Counted from the first letter of the stretch, positions 10,500 to 24,649 are shown. The stretch is 64,000 bases of DNA from Salvelinus alpinus (GCF_045679555.1 NC_092092.1:7725604-7789603); one strand, 5' to 3'. Notes: generated from the sequence alone by a model not told the origin. Numbers and translations: made by a program.

Positions 10500-11880
10500 A
10501 TAATACCCGCATGCCCGAATGACTACAGTACAGCTATGCACACATCTCTATACCCAACAATACGATTTCAACAGATTGAGATCTAAGTAAATTAACACAT
10601 TTTGAAGCGAACACATTTTAGGCAAAACAAATAACGTAAACAGATAACGTATGGTGTAAATAATGACGTAGAACCGAGTGTATTTATCGAACAGTGTACA
10701 AAACATTACAATTGAATAGCTAGCTACCTGTTACAGTTGTGCATTGCTATCCATGTATGCACAGGCTTAGAGGCTGGAATGTAGTAGTGTGTCTCGGTGT
10801 AGGACGGCGTCACCTTGCTCGTACAGTATGCTACAATATGTGATGTAGGAACAGGGGAATCCTCCACAATTCATTCAGCAAGTCACGATCTGCACTACAA
10901 GAGCCTGTTGGGAAATCTGTAAAATGTCTAGGCTTTATTCTTTATTGGATATGGACAATAACTATGCTGCTGCTGCTGTTTTCCAGAAACGTATTAGCAT
11001 TATAATAACGCAGGAGGAAAAAATACAGTACCTTATAGTGTTGAGAGACAAAGGTAACCCCCCGCCTGACCACTCTACAGAGTTAACTGGGTTTAACTTG
11101 CTCTTTTGACAACCCTCCTTCATTAAGATGAGCTCATAATTCAACTTCATAACCCAACAGTAAAAATCAATCTGAAAACCTGAATTAAGTATCGTTAAAG
11201 GGCATTTCTCAACATTGCCATTGATTTGCTTGTGTGATGAACAATCTAGTTGGCCCTCACACAGGTGGTTTCCATAATTAAACAATTCAACAATGAGACT
11301 GCTTCCTAATTCAATTGAGACAGCCTGTGAGGATAAATAAATGAGGACTATGTAGGAGGAATCAATCAATATCTTTCCCTAGCGACATGTAGCGTAGCAG
11401 GAACTGAAGGTAACAACAGCCACTTGAACACTGCCGGGGTGGTTGAGGCTAGTCATTAAAGCAATGATACACTAATAGTAAAAATTAAAGCAATAATACA
11501 CTAATACTAAATATCAAAGCAATAAGGCACTAATATAAGCCAGGGGGCGTGATACATTCTGGTTTTAGCACTGCTGTTCTGCGTCACAGGGAAAGGCATT
11601 AGAGCAAGCAATTAAGTATTCCCCTCAGCTCTGGTTAGGCCAATGAGGAGGCTTGACCATAGACAGAGAGGGGAGACCCATTATTTAGCAGCACAGCCAG
11701 GAACACTCTGTAGTCACCTGGACCAGCAACCGGTGTGTGTGTGTCCTTCTGCTACTTCTGCCAACTAGGCCTCAGGAGTGTTGCGAGGTAGGTTGGCAAT
11801 GAGGGGACAGACACACACCCTCCCACCCACATCCCCCAGGTCATCATTACCGTGCCTTCCTTTGCAGAGCTGGCTCTTTC
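10500..11880. other. Intergenic stretch between chmp6 and baiap2
   Basis: No gene is recognised here. A short imperfect triplication (about 32-bp units built on AAAGCAATAATACACTAATA) lies at 11459-11540. Open frames at 10924-11109 (plus) and 10962-11369 (minus) have no recognisable domains and overlap one another, so I do not call them. Confidence 0.5.
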
Positions 11881-12675
11881 TCCAACCTAGTCTCAGAGCA
11901 TTTCGTATTATTCTGTATGTTCAAAATTCAAAAGGCACTTGGACATCTGAGCTATCTTTTTTTGCAGGTGCATGGTAACAGTTTAATAAAATTAAGAAAA
12001 AAAACTGCACACTGCTCTTGATAGTATCGCTGCTCTTTAATAAGCTCTGACGAAGGCCGATACGTAAAGCTTAATAAAAAGCAGTGAAACTATCATGAGC
12101 AGTGTGCGGGTTTCTTTTCCCCCCCGTATTATTCTGTATGTAAATCCGAGACACTCCATTTATAATGATATGTTACGTTTCGTATGGTATGTATTAATTT
12201 GTGGATGTCCATCACCCATTTGGTATGATATGTTACGAATTACAATTTGTATTATATGTTACACATTTAAAAATTTGAATTTGCAAAATGGATGATATGT
12301 TACGAATTCTGGCCAGTGTGCTATCGTTAGCTAGGTTAGGGTTAAGTTTAGGAGTTATGTTAAAGGGTTAGCCAAAAAGGGTTAAGGTTAGGGGAAGGGT
12401 TAGCTAAAACGGTTAAGGTTATGGTTAGGGAAGGGTTAACTAACATGCTAAGTAGTTGCAAAGTAGTATAACACTTGCTAATTAGTTAAAATGCTAAAGT
12501 TGTCCGTCATGAGATTCAAACTTGCAACGTTTGGGTTTCTAGACGTCTGCATTATACGCCCACCAATAAGTAACCACCTGTCTTATGTAAGCATACAAAA
12601 CGTAACATATCATACTAATTTTAGTTTCCGGAATTTACTTTTACTATGTTACGTCAAGTCTGAGACCAGGCTGTT
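11880..12675. mobile_element. Salmonid repeat with GTCTCAGA/TCTGAGAC ends
   Basis: The left end TAGTCTCAGAGCATTTCG and right end ACGTCAAGTCTGAGACCAGG are inverted. The interior has repeated TATGTTACG(AATT) motifs, a GGTTAGGG-rich section (12330-12440), and a possible degenerate pol III B box near 12515. The layout suggests a non-autonomous element. It is interrupted by the insertion at 11921-12124. Confidence 0.6.
11921..12124. mobile_element. 204-bp nested insertion with a 17-bp target duplication
   Basis: The direct repeat cgtattattctgtatgt flanks this segment at 11904-11920 and 12125-12141. Removing the segment and one copy leaves a continuous host repeat. The inserted DNA contains an imperfect inverted repeat: the arm at about 12003-12046 (ACTGCACACTGCTCTTGATA...) pairs with 12069-12112. 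The duplication length suggests retroposition by a LINE machinery, though the hairpin shape is unusual for a SINE. Confidence 0.7.
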
Positions 12676-12948
12676 TTTTTCAGGAGCACTTGAAAACAGC
12701 CTCCCACTCACTCCATTTTCCCTGCCTGTAATTGTCCCTCAGGTTCAGATATCTTTTATGAATCATAGAGCACAGCGATTCGCACTGTCATTCATGTTCC
12801 CTTTTCCCACCCACTCTGTCTCCCACGCTGTCATTGGCTTGAAGGGGACAATCAGCGACACACTGTATTGCAGCAGATTCATTCAACGGAACATCGGAGT
12901 TCACTGTGCAGTCAAAACTAGATTTTCCTGTGTTCTTATATATATATA

Positions 12949-14552
<1,604 letters not shown>

Positions 14553-14554
14553 TA

Positions 14555-15250
14555 TATTTCCACACCACAGGGTTGGAATAATACTGTGGAAATGATGATT
14601 ATGCCCTTTTAGTGTAAGAGCTGTTGGAAAAGGTGGGATGGAGTTTTGGCCTTCCATGGTGAAATCACCATGCAGTAAATGAGTTAATAGACCAATAAGA
14701 GAGTTCCTAACATCTCTGGCAATAACAGCTAGCTTTCAGTTTCCCCCTCCCCAGTCAGACCACTTCCAGACAGTCCCAGCTAAATTATTGCTTGAGAAAT
14801 TGCTCTTTGCTAAGAAGCTATTATTATTTTTAATATTTACCATTTGAATTGAAAACAATCACAGTAAGGTACTTCATAGTTACCCCCAAAATGATTTGGC
14901 ATTGAGATAAAAAACATCTGCATTGGACCTTTCAGTACTTTCCCCAGAAATATACTAATTGTTCCAAGCATTTCACAGATAAAAAAAACATTGTAGGGCC
15001 ATGAAGGAGATAAGGCCTACCACTTGCTCATTGCTTAGAATCTTTAGTCACAGGCTGCTGTATTATAATACTCTGTGAGCCACTATGGAATGATTTTAGA
15101 GGACCTCTGTATAATCCAAGGATGCTCTATCAATACATATAAATCATCACACGAAGAAATAAATAATTCAAATGACTAGCAAAAGCAGCCTACCTGCACC
15201 AACTTTTCTAACTACTTTATTTTGTGGTAAAAAAGTACCTACTACGATTG
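14555..15250. other. Intergenic stretch, nothing recognised
   Basis: No coding exon, RNA gene or known repeat stands out. The base composition is AT-rich. Confidence 0.4.
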
Positions 15251-15254
15251 TGAT

Positions 15255-15350
15255 ATGTGGTCGTCTCACCTAGATAACTTAAGATGAATGCATTAAATTG
15301 TAGATCGCTCTGGATTAGAGCGTCTGCTAAATGACTCAAATGTAAATGAA
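15255..15350 (+). mobile_element. L2-clade LINE/SINE 3' tail fragment
   Basis: TAGATCGCTCTGGATTAGAG, CGTCTGCTAAATGACTCAAA and TGTAAATG form the conserved L2-type 3' stem-loop and tail. Upstream sequence is too short to identify the element. Confidence 0.65.
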
Positions 15351-15879
15351 TAACATATAGTCTTATATGATTCCCCTCATTATAGCTAAGCAGTTCTTTT
15401 TACTGTCCCATGTAGTTGCACAAAACATTTACAATTTATTTTTAGTACATTTTTTTAACACTTAAGTAAGCGTTTCACTGTTGTATTTGGGCGCATGTCA
15501 CAAATAACATTTAATTTGAAACAGCATCCGAATCCACGCAATACATTCACTAACCAATGTATGCAGACGTATTGCTTATCAACAGGAAAAAATCATAAAC
15601 TGCTATTTGCTGCCATCTAGTGGTTGTTAATAACAACACGCTGGTCAAACAGTACCTTTCAAAAAATACACTGTATTGTTCCAGAATAACAACATGGTAC
15701 ATTTCGTATAGACACGCCACAGGTCTGTCAATATGATACCACTGGGAAATGGTCTCCACGGTCATTGTCAAGAGTGTCACTGTCTCAGAGAGACTTACAG
15801 TAATACTTTACACTATACATAAGTGCTTATCTTTTATATGTAGGCCCTCCATTTCAGATACATAGCTAATGCTCTACGA

Positions 15880-16650
15880 GATATGACAGTAATATATTAG
15901 AACTCAATATCATGATATATTAAAGTTCTAGACAGATAACCCAATATCATGATATGATATGCCAGTAATATATTACAGATCCAGACTGATAACCCAGTAT
16001 CATGATAGGATATGCCAGTAATATATTACAGATCCAGACAGATAACCCAGTATCATGATATGATATGCCAGTAATATATTACAGATGCAGACAGATAACC
16101 CAGTATCATGATATGATATGCCAGTAATATATTACAGATCCAGACAGATAACCCAGTATCATGATATGATATGCCAGTAATATATTACAGATGCAGACAG
16201 ATAACCCAGTATCATGATATGATATGCCAGTAATATATTACAGATCCAGACTGATAACCCAGTATCATGATATGCCAGTAATATATTACAGATCCGGACA
16301 GATAACAACCCAGTATCATGATATGATATGCCAGTAATATATTACAGATCCAGACAGATAACCCAGTATCATGATATGATATGCCAGTAATATATTACAG
16401 ATGCAGACAGATAACCCAGTATCATGATATGATATGCCAGTAATATATTACAGATGCAGACAGATAACAACCCAGTATCATGATATGATATGCCAGTAAT
16501 ATATTACAGATCCAGACAGATAACCCAGTATCATGATATGATATGCCAGTAATATATTACAGATGCAGACAGATAACCCAGTATCATGATATGATATGCC
16601 AGTAATATATTACAGATCCAGACAGATAACCCAGTATCATGATAGGCCAG
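15880..16650. repeat. 53-bp minisatellite, about 14 units
   Basis: Units of the form CCAGTAATATATTACAGATC then CAGACAGATAACCCAGTATC then ATGATATGATATG repeat with few changes. Variants include GATGCAG versus GATCCAG, an extra AAC (AACAACCCAG), and loss of one ATGAT near 16260. The first units near 15880 and the last near 16650 are degenerate. Confidence 0.95.
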
Positions 16651-17373
16651 TAAAATATTTTAGCTAACAACCCAATATCACACTTGATAGTGAAACCTAC
16701 CCAATATGATACCATAATACTCACTGGATAGATAGCTAGGACATCAGGCTCTGTCAGGTTGTTTTCGACTTAATTCATAGTCATTTCTAGGCATGTGACA
16801 ATAACATCAGTGTTGTCTGGTGTCAGTCTGGGATACAGAGTTAAGTTAGTAAGCCCACTGACAAAACAATTAGCCCTTCCCCCCAATGACACTGAGCTAA
16901 TTCCCAAACCAACGCTACTGGAGCATTAGATTAGTTCAACTGTTGCACAGCGAGGAAGAATATAGAATTTACATGAAATGGAGGCTTTAGCAAATAGGTC
17001 AGTATTATTGTAAGGATTTTGGTCCCCAATCAACAAGTTGAAACCAAAGCCAAAGTCATATCCATTATTGACAGTTTGTTAGCAATCAAGACATTCTTAA
17101 CTAAGACTAGGCAAGATTCTGAAAACCATCCCAACGGTAATGATTTTGAAAGACAGTCTGCATGTCTATTCCTCCCAAAGAGAATGTGCTCTGTGGTCAG
17201 ATAGTAGGCCTGAGCCACAAAAAGTTGAAAAGAAAGAAAGAAAGAAGAAAAGAGACACATGCATTAATTTGTCTGTTAATTACATAATTTGTCCGTTAAC
17301 AGAAGATTTTAAAAAACATACCCGTCATGGGACTTAGGCAATAGGCACATTATTATGTAAATCAAACCACTAA

Positions 17374-17379
17374 TTTATT
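17374..17379 (-). terminator. Candidate chmp6 polyadenylation signal
   Basis: AATAAA on the minus strand lies about 340 bases after the chmp6 stop codon. No other close match was seen between it and the stop, but AT-rich DNA often has such motifs by chance. Confidence 0.3.
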
Positions 17380-17719
17380 GATTATGTGTCTAAATAGGCC
17401 CTAAACACGAACAAAAAAAATAGGAGAGAACCTGCAGGCAATGATGTGAAAAGTCCATGACCATAGTTGGGGTGATGGGGTGGTTGAATCCACAAGAGGA
17501 TTATAAAGCAGTATTGGGGCTCACAAGGCCAAGGCTTAGCAGGGCACCAGGAAGTTCAGTCTTGGAGGTGAGGGACTGGAAGAGATGGTGAAGATAATCT
17601 GTGGTTGTGGTTTTGTGTGTGTGTGTGGGGGGGGGGGGGGGGGCATGAGACCCCTATGAGGGGGATATAGTGGCCGGCGTACCAAGACCCACAGAGTCAC
17701 CTGGCGAACAGACAGGCCC

Positions 17720-20679
17720 CTAGACAGCCATCATCCCTCTTTCCTGCTTCTTCCTTGGCCTCTCCCTCTCTGAAATGAAGAAAACCAGACGGACTCTGAA
17801 TGACACAGTGCTCATGTAATGTCTATTTCCACTGCTGGAGTCTTTAACCTATATCAGAATTCATATTCTCTCAACATAAGACACAAATATTTGTAATTCA
17901 GTATGACTCCACATCTGAGGAGACCTACCTTGACCTGGCTCTGGTTCTTCATCAGCTGCCTCTGGGACGTCTGGCAGGGATTCGTCAGGTACCTCGGGTA
18001 GGCCAAGCTCTCCCTAAAAACAGACAGAAGTAAAGAAAAAACAAGACTCAAAAGGGATCGTCTCTCATCTATCGCTGTTAGGCGGGGAGAAGTCAGGTAA
18101 GGAACCAGAGAAGTGAAACTATCCAGATTGACACGGTCCCTTGCCTTGAGAAATGTCTGTAGACTCTGATAAGGCTTCTAACCGTTGAACACAATGGGTG
18201 ATTTGAGGCTAGTCAGTCACTGTGTGATAAAATCCCTACTTGTGTTCAACGGTTAGACGCCATAGGAGAAACTGTATATACCAATTATATGTTAGGAGTC
18301 TACAGCCATGCCTCAGGTCAACAGAGTTAAATGATAATAGTTGCTGGCCATCCAGTGTTGTTGAGTAATAGACTGACCTGAGTGATGGCCTCCAGTTCAG
18401 CCAGTACAGCATCTTCATCCTCCTGTGTCAGGGAACCTGCCAGCATCTCATCTATTTCCTGTACAGAGATAAAAAGGTACAAATAAATATGAACAAAATA
18501 TAGTAATTTCAATAAGATATCAATGCTTCTGTAAAAAGAAACAGTGGGGACCTTACCCTCTGGTATTCAATGCCTTCTTGGGTCTCATCCATAATTCTCT
18601 CCACATCCTCGATGGACATCGCCTGATATGAAATAACAAACAGTAAGTACAGGAAAGCCAATGTTTTATTCACTGCATATCCATGCGGAATGCTATATTA
18701 TTTGAATTGCAGATGCACTGAAGGTAAGCAACCTATTTATCTTACTAATTGGCTTATGGAAAAGACAGACATATACAGTATGCTACTTATCAGGTCATAG
18801 GGAAGTTGCATAGAGGTCAAACATAGCTCTCTGATACCCTCACATAGAGTACCTCATGCAATGACTTCAGGCAGTCGTTTCCAACTTTAAGGCCTTCAAC
18901 GACCTTCATCTCAATCTGGGCAAACTCAATGTCTTGACACTAAAGAAAACAATAAGATCAGAAGGCATTAGTTCAGTACAGGGGTGTATTTACTAGAAAC
19001 CAAACAGAACCAAGTGGAAGCAAATGGAACAAAACGTGAACTAAATGTGTCCAATAGAAACTCTTGTTTGTTGCAAAGTGTTTTCCGTTTGAAGCAAAAC
19101 ATTTTGCTACGGTGGAAAAAAATGTTTTGCAACAGTGTCCGACTAACGAATAGAGACATTTTCTCTTTAGCATCAAACGTCTCTTCTGAGTGATGCGTTG
19201 GGACCTTAAGTTTTTTTTAACAGTTAGTGAGTGATGACCACGAAAACACAAAAGACTGACGGTTATAGCTATGATCAACACGCATATTATTCTCCTGGCT
19301 TTATCTCTATTTGTTATATTTCACCTTGCCTCGCTGGCTTGCTAGGTAATCAACCCTCTGATGCAGGACAGGAGGATGGTTAATAATAATGGTTGGAACA
19401 GAGCGAATGGTATCAAACATGTCACTTATTTCCTCCCCAAATTAAGATGCCATCAGCCTCCTGTGCTCTGATGACAGCTGTAATTTTGTAGACGATAACC
19501 ATCTGATTACGTGTTTGTTAAGTTGCAAGAGCTGCATTTGAAGTATGCACTGCTAGTGGTGCTTTTAAGACAACTGGGGACTCTGGGGGAGAGAAAAAAA
19601 CGAGGTTAAATCATGACGTCAGTGATCTTCAAGTCGGAAAGATGGAGCTCTAGAAAGATCCCCGAATTCCAATTTGAATGACCGTTCAAAATTATTCTCC
19701 CAGTCGGAGTTCCCGAGTTCTCACCTGTCTTGAACGCACTGAAGTCTGAGAATTTTCGAGATCCCAGTTATTTTGAACGCGGCATACGTAAACAACACGG
19801 TTTCTGATGAGGAACTGCACGTGCAACTTTTCATGACGCAGACAGGAAATTAGTCTATACACCTCACGAGTACAATTTTCTACTATTCCTGGTGGTGCGA
19901 GTGAGTGAATGGTTGATAAATGTCAGGTATTTACCATTCGCTCCAGGTTGCTTATCTGGTTTTCTGTCTTGTCCAGGAGCTGGTCTTGGTATCTCTTCTT
20001 CTTGAGCAAGAGGAGGGCCTTCCTGTTTGAAAACAAAATAGAAATGTGAGAATATTCAATACAATGACAACCAATATAATGTCCTAATTTCGTAATTATA
20101 TGTATTATATACGGTCTATGCACATGACAGCTTTCAATCTCAAGTGCTTTAAAGTGACAACCTTAACTTTAGGCAGATCAGGATCACACAATATATAGCT
20201 CTGGTGAGAAGCAAGTCCTTACTCTTTCTTGCCATCTTTCAGCAGCTGCTTGGCTAGATTCCTCTCCTTCTCCAGCTGCAGGTTGATTCTCTTCTGATAC
20301 AGCTTTAACTTATCTCTCTGCTGTTTCAATTGCTGTAATTGAGAACACATACATTTTAATGCAATTCTTGGAAGACCACTTGTTTCAACACTAAATCGCT
20401 TCAGTTCGCCGTCTAGCTTTCCAGTAAAGAACAGTGTGTTATGTATGGGTTGTCAGACTGCCCAATTCCGCCCTCCTAGTTAACTTACTTTGCTGACCTA
20501 ACATTAGGCCTAACGTATACATTATCAAATGTTGTTAACTAGTTATAGTATGTTAGAAGGCTGACTTGTTAGCTAGTTGGCTAACGTTAGCTAGCTACAG
20601 TAGCTAGGCTACTTACCAAAACTGCCCTGTCCTGCTCTGTGACTCGCGTGCGTCTCTTTCTGGCGAAAATGTTTCCCAT
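17720..20679 (-). CDS. chmp6: chmp6: charged multivesicular body protein 6 (ESCRT-III), complete, 8 exons
   Basis: Exons on the minus strand: 20679-20617, 20332-20223, 20022-19935, 18939-18853, 18622-18557, 18458-18378, 18013-17929 and 17769-17720 (TAG). All introns are GT-AG and the phases join without a break to 209 codons; human CHMP6 has 201. The start MGNIFARKRRTRVTEQD has the Gly2 needed for N-myristoylation and a basic first helix. LKQQRDKLKLYQKRI and KKKRYQDQLLDKTENQI form the helical hairpin. IEFAQIEMKVVEGLKVGND and DETQEGIEYQREIDEMLAGS are highly conserved family blocks. GLPEVPDESLPDVP (exon 7) fits the MIM2 motif that binds the Vps4 MIT domain. The tail ends KKQERGMMAV. CHMP6 (Vps20) links ESCRT-II to Snf7/CHMP4 polymerisation on endosomes for cargo sorting and membrane scission. 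The gene lies upstream of baiap2 on the same strand, as in human. Confidence 0.95.
18177..18257. repeat. Perfect 18-bp inverted repeat in chmp6 intron 6
   Basis: TCTAACCGTTGAACACAA (18177-18194) is exactly complementary to 18240-18257, with a 45-base loop. It could form a stem in the chmp6 pre-mRNA or be the remains of a small foldback element. Confidence 0.75.
18975..19165. repeat. Dispersed repeat fragment in chmp6 intron 3
   Basis: GGGGTGTATTTACTAGAAAC followed by a region with paired AAAACATTTTGC and TGTTTTGCAACAG motifs resembles a dispersed fish repeat whose copies begin CAGGGGTGTATTCA. It is recognised from memory of salmonid introns and not verified. Confidence 0.45.
19362..19475. 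repeat. Salmonid dispersed repeat fragment (AGCCTCCTGTG end)
   Basis: ATAATGGTTGGAACAGAGCG, then ATGGTATCAAAC and a final CATCAGCCTCCTGTG match an abundant salmonid element with GGAGG/CCTCC inverted ends. This copy has lost part of its centre. It lies in chmp6 intron 3. Confidence 0.6.
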
Positions 20680-20892
20680 TTTGATTCAGCATCCCCGCCA
20701 CTCTGTGCAACTATTGAATTGACTTGTCAACAAGTCTATTTCTCAGAAGAACATTGCGAACATTCAATAGTTTGTGGATCGGTTGTCTAACTAAACATCT
20801 GATGACTTTGCTTGCTAGCTAGTTCGGTTACCACACCCACAATGTCCAAATTGTTCTATATCGTTAATATTCATGATTATTATTTGTGTTGC

Positions 20893-21025
20893 TTTTTGGT
20901 GTTAATTTAAGGTCGGGGTTAGCAGTGTGGTTAAGGTTGGGTTTAAAATCACATTTTAAGAATATAAATTGTAGAAATAGGCGGGGTTTCTGACTTTGTG
21001 GCTGAGGTAACTACTGATGACCGTT
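20893..21025. repeat. Salmonid dispersed repeat fragment upstream of chmp6
   Basis: The segment with GGGTTTAAAATCACATTTTA, then TAGAAATAGGCGGGGTTTCT, resembles a common salmonid repeat. It lies 5' of chmp6, so it may border the promoter. The family is not named with confidence. Confidence 0.45.
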
Positions 21026-21748
21026 TACTTAGCTAGCTAGCCAGCTAATGCAACAACAGAAAAACACACCCCTAACAGGAAGTACGGCATTCAGATAGGA
21101 ACAATTCAGTTGTCACAATGACAAAAACGATTAAAAAAAAACGCAGTCCTTCATAGGAATGAATGGAATCTACAGTATTTCAATTAAACGTTTCAAGGAC
21201 AAAAGTGCATGTATTTAGTTGTTGTGGTGGGGACAGTAGCAGTAGTAGTAATCTTACAAAAATGTACTAAGGATTATTTTATTATGTTTAGCTCACATAA
21301 TATAATTTAAAAGTATGCATTAAGGTGTCTGTAATAGAATAAATGTGGTAAAAACAAATGTAGACATTAATAAATTAATTTATATAGCTTCCAGAATGTT
21401 TTATAACACTCACATCTACTACTATGATAGATAGTACTCCCTTATTTCTGATTATCATCACCTGTTATAAAATGACAACAATGCCTTGCTAGTTGACTTA
21501 CTCTTCCACTTTCGAAGCACTGAAGCGTTCTGCCCTGTTCTGAAAGAACTCCCTGGGTTTACCGTCATGTTGTTCCTGGATGTTTGATCATGACGTGTCG
21601 TTTTATTATTTTGTTCGTTATGAGAGACTCATTACTAAGCACTTCCCCACACAAAACACATTGTGGGCACTCCTCATTATTTCTGAAAGTTTGTAAGAAA
21701 GAGACAAAAAGTAATCACTGTATTTGCGTTTCATGAGTCCATTTCATG

Positions 21749-21916
21749 ATGGCGAGTGGGATTAAGTCAGTAGGTCGAACGACAGCGCTGCAGCGTGTGG
21801 GTCGCGGAGTGACCTTCAAGAAAACTGCAGAAAAAAGATCAGATAAACCGCGAAGCACACGGACATCTCCCTCTACATCTCCCACAGCTGCCAAACTGAG
21901 AAGGGACCGCTGCTAA
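21749..21916 (+). CDS. Candidate small ORF, 55 residues, basic, unknown
   Basis: An ATG at 21749 opens 55 codons, MASGIKSVGRTTALQRVGRG, then VTFKKTAEKRSDKPRSTRTS and PSTSPTAAKLRRDRC, stopping at 21916. The product is Arg/Lys and Ser/Thr rich, with no membrane segment or known domain. It is divergent from chmp6, about 1.1 kb from its start codon, in sequence with more CpG than its surroundings. It could be a real micropeptide, an upstream ORF or first exon of a plus-strand transcript (a second ATG at about 22047 runs into a GTATGA donor-like site), or chance. Codon content alone cannot decide. Confidence 0.25.
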   Translation: MASGIKSVGRTTALQRVGRGVTFKKTAEKRSDKPRSTRTSPSTSPTAAKLRRDRC

Positions 21917-22019
21917 GCAGGGAGCGCACTGAACCGAGTTCGCAGTTGCACTTTGCCAAATCAATTCCAATAATTAATGAAATAATTATAAATTTACGTC
22001 GCGACTGTTGATGATACAT

Positions 22020-22727
22020 TTACTAGAAGAGTGAGACCAAGTTGAGATGCTGGACCAGGTGGATAAGGTATGATATAAGGCAGTTTATTAAAGTGTAAAG
22101 ATATCTGAAATAGCGTGCACGGACCCTTTCATCAAGCTCAAATGATACTCTCTGAAAGAAGCCCAGATAACAGAGTGCATAGACATTTTATACAAAGATA
22201 GAAAGTAGGTTGAGTCTGGAAGTTCTTGTCCTCTGGTTGGTCCTGATGAGTTGGGCGAGGTCCCCTTCAGGCTAGTATCACTGTCTCATTGGCTCTGAGT
22301 AGATTTCTTTGTCTTCAGAAATGTTCAGCTAAAACAGGAGATTAGGTGTGTGCGTAGATGTTCCTATTTTGACATTTCTGTGTGTCTCTGTAAAATGTTC
22401 AGACTGAAGAGGAGTTTTTGTGTGTGCGTAGATGTTCCTGTCTTATCTGTGTTTATGAAAGGTTTACGTCAGCCCTCTGTCCTTGGGTATGTGTGTGTCT
22501 CAGTTTCTCGTGATATGCAGTACCAGGCACCCCTTTTCTTATCAGTCTTTATGAAAAGGCCTGTGTCAGCCATCTGTCTCTGGGTGTGTGTGGGTCTCCG
22601 TATCTGCTTTTGAGTTTGTGAGAAACCCTGTTTGGAAAGAAGTTAGTTATAACAATGTAATAGCAAATATGCTTGTGTTATAATAAATGATATTTATTAC
22701 ACGACCCACTATTAACAGGTCCCATAA
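22020..22727 (-). mobile_element. Possible LTR-like segment
   Basis: Read on the minus strand, TATAAAATG (about 22190) lies about 100 bases before AATAAA (about 22090), as in the promoter and polyadenylation part of an LTR. Possible ends are TGTTAATAG (22727) and ATCATCAACA (near 22010). I found no matching target duplication, primer-binding site or gag/pol frame, so this is tentative. Confidence 0.3.
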
Positions 22728-23524
22728 TTTAAGAAACGCTGTGGTAGACTACAACTTGTTCAGAATGAGTCTGACGTAAATCAGGTAATTTTCATGTCAA
22801 TGTCTCGAGGTCAGTCAGAATTGGTGTGGAGGGAGTCTGTAGTGGTTTTACTACAAGTCACTGTGTCTTCCACTGTTGTAGTGGCGATAGGTATGAAGAC
22901 GTCTATTTCATAGCTATGTTATCCACGGAGGAGCTAACTTCACGACAGAAGTACTCTAAACACTGAACCAGTCCTACGCAGTGTTATCATGGTTCATGAC
23001 TTCTAATAACTTTCCTCCTGAATGGAGGGTTCTATTTATTAGTGTCATGTGTGTTGACTATAAGGAGAGTGTTCTGGAGGTTCCCTTACACGTGTTGCAA
23101 TCTGAGTGACTACTAACTCCTCTGTCGCTATTATCAATAGCAATTTGACTTGTGAGGTCTCTAATCCTCTTACTGATTGTTGCCGGACTCACTGTGGTAT
23201 TGTTACTCAAGGGGACCAGTTGTTCTGCCGATTTATTCTGAAATGTTATCCTACAGGAACACATGATTAGAGCACTTCACTAGTTGCATTGTAGTGGCTA
23301 CTACACATGGCAAGGAATGATTATTGTTGCCATTTGTTTAGGAGATGGAAAAGTCCACTGGACTTCCTTTACGACCAGTTTGGTACACCTCAGTGATATC
23401 TCCATTGTGTTCTGAGTTATCCGGTTCTCTACTCTCTGTCCTCATGGGGAAGTTTATAACTAGATTTGTTTCCTGCCGTGGCGGCCTCGCACGGTGTTGC
23501 ACGTGGTCTCGATACTGTATACAC

Positions 23525-24640
23525 AGTGGGGCAAAAAAATTGCCCAAGAATCTGCCCAAGAATTGAACCTTGTGGAACCCCCATAGACTGCCAGAGGTCC
23601 GGACAACAGGCCCTCCGATTTGACACACTGAACTCTATCAGAGAAGTAGTTGGTGAACCAGGTGAGGCAGTGATTTGAGAAACCAAGGCTATTGAGTCTG
23701 CCAATAAGAATGTGGCGATTGACCGAGTCGAAAGCCTTGGCGAGGTCGATCAAGATGGCTGCACAGTATTGTCTTTTATTGATGGCGGTTATGATATCGT
23801 TTAGGACCTTGAGCGTGGCTGAGGTGCACCCATGACCAGCTTGGAAACCAGATTGCATAGCGGAGAAGGTACGGTGGGATTCGAAATGGTCGGTGATCTG
23901 TTTGTTAACTTGGCTTTCGAAGACTTTAGGAAGGCAGGGCAGGATGGATATAGGTTTGTAACAGTTTGCGTCTAGAGTGTCTCCCCCTTTGAAGAGGGGG
24001 ATGACCGCGGCAGCTTTCCAATATTTAGGGATCTCAGACGATACGAAAGAGAGGTTGAACAGGCTGGTAATAGGGGTTGCAACAATTGCGGCGGATCATT
24101 TTAGAAAGAGAGGGTCCAGATTGTCTAGCCCAGCTCATTTGTAGAGGTTCAGATTTTGCAGCTCTTTCAGAACATCAATTATCTGGATTTGGGTGAAGTA
24201 AAAGCGGAGGGGGGGGGGGGGGGGGGGGCTTGCAGAGGAGGGGGGGGCTTGCATAGGGTGCTGCGGGGGTTGCAGAGCTGTTTTCCGGGGTAAGGGTAGC
24301 CAGGTTGAAAGCATGACCGGATGTAGAAAAGTGCCTGTTGAAATTCTCGATTATCGTAGATTTATCGGTGGTGACAGTGTTTCCTAGCCTCAGTGCAGTG
24401 GGCAGCTGGGAGGAGGTTCACTTATTCTCCATGGACTTTAGTGTCCCAAAACATTTTGGAATTAGTGCTACAGGATGCATATTTCTGTTTGAAAAAGCTA
24501 GCCTTTGTTTTCCTAACTGAATGTGTATATTGGTTCCTGACTTCCCTGAAAAGTTGAATATCGCGGGGGATATTCAATGTTAATACAGTACGCCACAGGA
24601 TGTTTTTGTGCTGGTCAAGGGCAGTCAAGTCAGGAGTGAC
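23525..24640 (-). mobile_element. LINE fragment with reverse-transcriptase remnants
   Basis: Minus-strand segments include LNIPRDIQLFREVRNQYTHS (24600 region), then MQSGFQAGHGCTSATLKVL, DIITAINKRQYCAAILIDLA, KAFDSVNRHILIGRLNSLGF and a frameshifted MGVPQGSILG (about 23590). These are successive blocks of a non-LTR reverse transcriptase (template grip, first catalytic Asp in DLAKAFD, and the PQG block). The YADD block and 3' end are missing. A poly(G)/GGGGCTTGCA expansion at 24195-24260 interrupts the frame. Both ends are truncated. Confidence 0.8.
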
Positions 24641-24649
24641 TAGTAGTAG

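Noticed and set aside
22350..22613. 87-codon frame rich in Cys and Val
   Set aside because: It arises from repeated GTGTGTGCGTAGATGTTCCT-type sequence in a possible LTR, with no family match.
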